From assembly GCA_012514415.1 (NCBI GenBank), contig JAAZAH010000144.1, positions 1-16,033 of the forward strand: 16,033 bases of DNA, read 5' to 3'. Shown piece after piece: positions 15,201 to 16,033 of the stretch. Position 1 is the first letter of the stretch. Every line of letters begins with the position of its first letter. The notes beneath the pieces are model-generated. The model ran no database searches and was not told where the DNA came from. It was given only the letters and a program-made list of their open reading frames with translations. This stretch comes from Sandaracinaceae bacterium. Its GTDB lineage: Bacteria; Myxococcota_A; Polyangia; Polyangiales; Houyiibacteriaceae. The translations under genes and the position numbers were made by a program.

Positions 15201-15892
15201 CTTCGACGCTCACGGACGAGGCGCGTTCACGAATCGAGGCACTCGAACGCTTCAGCGAGCTCGGCTCGGGCTTTCAGGTGGCCTCGCTCGATATGGAGCT
15301 CCGCGGCGCGGGCGAGCTCCTCGGAGCGGAGCAGAGCGGCTCGGTCTCGCTTGTGGGCTTCGACCTCTTCGTGAAGATGCTCGAAGAGTCGATCGCCGAG
15401 CTTCAGGGTGAGCCGCTCCTCGAAGAGCTCGACCCCGAACTGACGCTCGATTTCGAACACTATCTCCCCGAAGAGTACATCGACGACATCGGACTTCGGC
15501 TCAGCTTCTACAAGCGCCTTGCACGCGCCGAAGACGATCTCGAACTCGAGGAGCTGAGTGATGAGATCGAAGATCGCTTTGGACCGCCGCCTCCGCCTGC
15601 GAAAGCGCTTCTTCGCGCCATGCGTCTCAAGCCCCGCGCAAGAGAGCTAAGAGCACACGGGCTCGAGCTCGTTGGAAAGCGCCTCACCCTACACCTTCGA
15701 GACGATACCCCGCTCGATCCTGAAAAGATCCTCGAGCTCGTCAGCCGCCCGGGGAGCGGCTATCAATTGAGCCGAGACATGCGCCTCACGAAACGGCTCG
15801 ATGAGGAGGTCACGCCGGAGAACATGGACGTCGCCATCGAGATCCTCGATGCACTGATGATGCTCCGAAAAGATGAATTTCTCGAAGCGTGA
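12221..15892 (+). CDS. mfd: Transcription-repair coupling factor Mfd
   Basis: ATP-driven translocase that displaces RNA polymerase stalled at DNA damage and recruits UvrA (1223 aa, normal length is 1150-1200). The N-terminal UvrB-like part includes SENNPFLEIAPDRRA and YAVRGGLIDIYPPSAELPARVEF. The RNA-polymerase-interacting domain follows (VGDYVVHADHGVGRYLGL from about residue 543; LYLPITRLHQIQKF). The translocase has Walker A GDVGFGKT (703-710), DEEQ box (804-807), motif III SAT (830-832) in LSATPIPRTL, and motif VI QLRGRVGRS (973-981). The C-terminal autoinhibitory domain has the family motif LPEEYIDDIGLRLSFYKRL. The ATG at 12221 is preferred; a GTG at 12206 in the same frame would add five residues. 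Neither has a strong ribosome-binding site (GGA at 12208-12210 fits the ATG). It lies 27 nt after the surA-like gene, probably in the same transcript. Confidence 0.97.
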   Translation: MTERLDPIEGGLRRATGRVEDLLAGLQEPADAAPLHLTGLPRAALAFALGRAIRERRIERLLILLPDPESALKFVDDLRVFAGDEHRNGVLHYPASENNPFLEIAPDRRAAMERLSVLSRLSRGLPVSAIVSSIAGAIRRVPPRALLRERSLLLEVLSEVDRDDLIDTLEASGYLRVPIAEDPGTYAVRGGLIDIYPPSAELPARVEFDDDLIASIHNFDPEDQLTKGEIPELFIHPVREILLGDAETALARERIRALADEANIPSRTARKLIEDIEEGRAFYGIERFLPAFYAHLETLFDLAGPDSRVVVYDPSATAKEARSLLDEAEADRLARVDEGEPVYPLEALYLSEEEALEEIEARSPLIVHRVATLGSSAGEESPLASLDAVPDEDALLHLGAEDHSALLAELKARRAAADRDDALAPIAERTARFLDVGLRVFFTARSSAQAERLVRLLSSYSIPIEREIVPFKPALLEGGGRKVRALVTIGELSEGALLPTEGLVFITEEELFGTRRTRVRQRRAGRRTRRGEAFLEDLRELQVGDYVVHADHGVGRYLGLEKKQVSLSKNERYHGVEAASFEVLVVEYAGGDRLYLPITRLHQIQKFAGADGHQPKLDRLGGATFARKKSTVERAVKQMAEELLTLYAERGAARRPALPPIDRLYAEFEASFPFEETPDQARAIEDVLEDLASDRPMDRLVCGDVGFGKTEVALRAAFRVAITGRQVAVLCPTTVLAQQHLLTFRERFRDYPITIGSLSRFVERKEQTKTIAGLKAGTVDIVIGTHRLLSKDVHFQNLGLLIVDEEQRFGVAHKERIKKLRAEVDVLTLSATPIPRTLHLALGGLRDLSLITTAPADRRAVRTFATRWDDHTIREAIQRELRRGGQVFFVYNRIEGLYERAQRLQDLVPDARIAVAHGQMKEDLLERTMTDFVNGDYDILCSTAIIESGMDIARANTMIIDRADTFGLSQLYQLRGRVGRSRERAYCYLVTPPPSTLTDEARSRIEALERFSELGSGFQVASLDMELRGAGELLGAEQSGSVSLVGFDLFVKMLEESIAELQGEPLLEELDPELTLDFEHYLPEEYIDDIGLRLSFYKRLARAEDDLELEELSDEIEDRFGPPPPPAKALLRAMRLKPRARELRAHGLELVGKRLTLHLRDDTPLDPEKILELVSRPGSGYQLSRDMRLTKRLDEEVTPENMDVAIEILDALMMLRKDEFLEA

Positions 15893-15941
15893 TGCGAAGA
15901 CGAGAGCGAACTTGAGTGCGTAATAGGAAGATGGTGGGAGA

Positions 15942-16033
15942 ATGAAAGCCGAGAAACTTCTTGAAGAGATCTTCGAAGCCGAGCGCGCCATTCGGGCGGC
16001 CGAGGAGAACATCCTCCGAGAAAATCCGAACCA
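15942..16033 (+). CDS. Start of an unidentified ORF, cut by the right edge
   Basis: An ATG at 15942 opens a frame that stays open for 30 codons to the window end. It begins MKAEKLLEEIFEAERAIRAA and continues as a charged, probably helical stretch. An AGGAAG lies 11 nt before the ATG (15925-15930) and GGGAG immediately before it (15936-15940); both are plausible but not ideally spaced. It is 49 nt downstream of mfd in the same direction, with no terminator between them. Too little is visible to name a family. The codon choice (GAG/GAA with CGC, GCC) matches the neighbouring genes, which supports it as real coding sequence. Confidence 0.55.
   Translation, partial: MKAEKLLEEIFEAERAIRAAEENILRENPN

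Overview
The window is a GC-rich (about 60% by eye), almost fully coding bacterial chromosome segment with no mobile elements, tRNA/rRNA genes or CRISPR arrays that I can see. Gene order and protein style fit a deltaproteobacterial-type Gram-negative (Myxococcota, Bradymonadota or a relative). The pointers are a lipoprotein parvulin plus a SurA-type parvulin directly before mfd, a complete Bat (aerotolerance-type) operon, and a PDRRA motif in the N-terminal part of Mfd. This taxonomic reading is inference; no 16S or other marker is present.

Layout. (1) Positions 1-662, minus strand: the first ~220 codons of hemL (glutamate-1-semialdehyde aminotransferase, tetrapyrrole synthesis), running off the left edge. 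(2) 663-824: a 162-bp divergent intergenic region with a 14-bp perfect palindrome and a second inverted repeat. It is the only substantial non-coding stretch. (3) 825-9763, plus strand: an eight-gene Bat operon in the order MoxR AAA+ ATPase, DUF58 protein, a short BatD-like membrane protein, BatA, BatB, BatC, BatD, BatE. Most junctions are 4-nt ATGA overlaps, which implies translational coupling. (4) 9809-10204: a stand-alone receiver-domain response regulator. (5) 10239-12193: a parvulin-type PPIase lipoprotein, then a SurA-like periplasmic chaperone/PPIase. (6) 12221-15892: mfd, the transcription-repair coupling factor. (7) 15942 to the right edge: the start of an unidentified ORF.

How the genes fit together. 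MoxR is expected to act from the cytoplasm on the VWA-type proteins DUF58, BatA and BatB. BatC, BatD, BatE and the short BatD-like protein are membrane or envelope proteins with TPR, beta-rich and SH3-like parts. The parvulins downstream handle folding of exported proteins. The region therefore reads as an envelope-maintenance block followed by a DNA-repair gene. All plus-strand genes run in one direction with gaps of at most ~50 nt and no visible hairpin terminator, so transcription may continue from moxR into mfd. One weak internal promoter candidate lies before the PPIase lipoprotein gene.

I found no clearly new system. The most useful second looks are the paralogous C-terminal domains of the two BatD-type proteins, the palindromes in the divergent region, the acidic repeat tract of BatC (which also creates a misleading upstream extension of BatD), and the extra N-terminal membrane segment of BatA.
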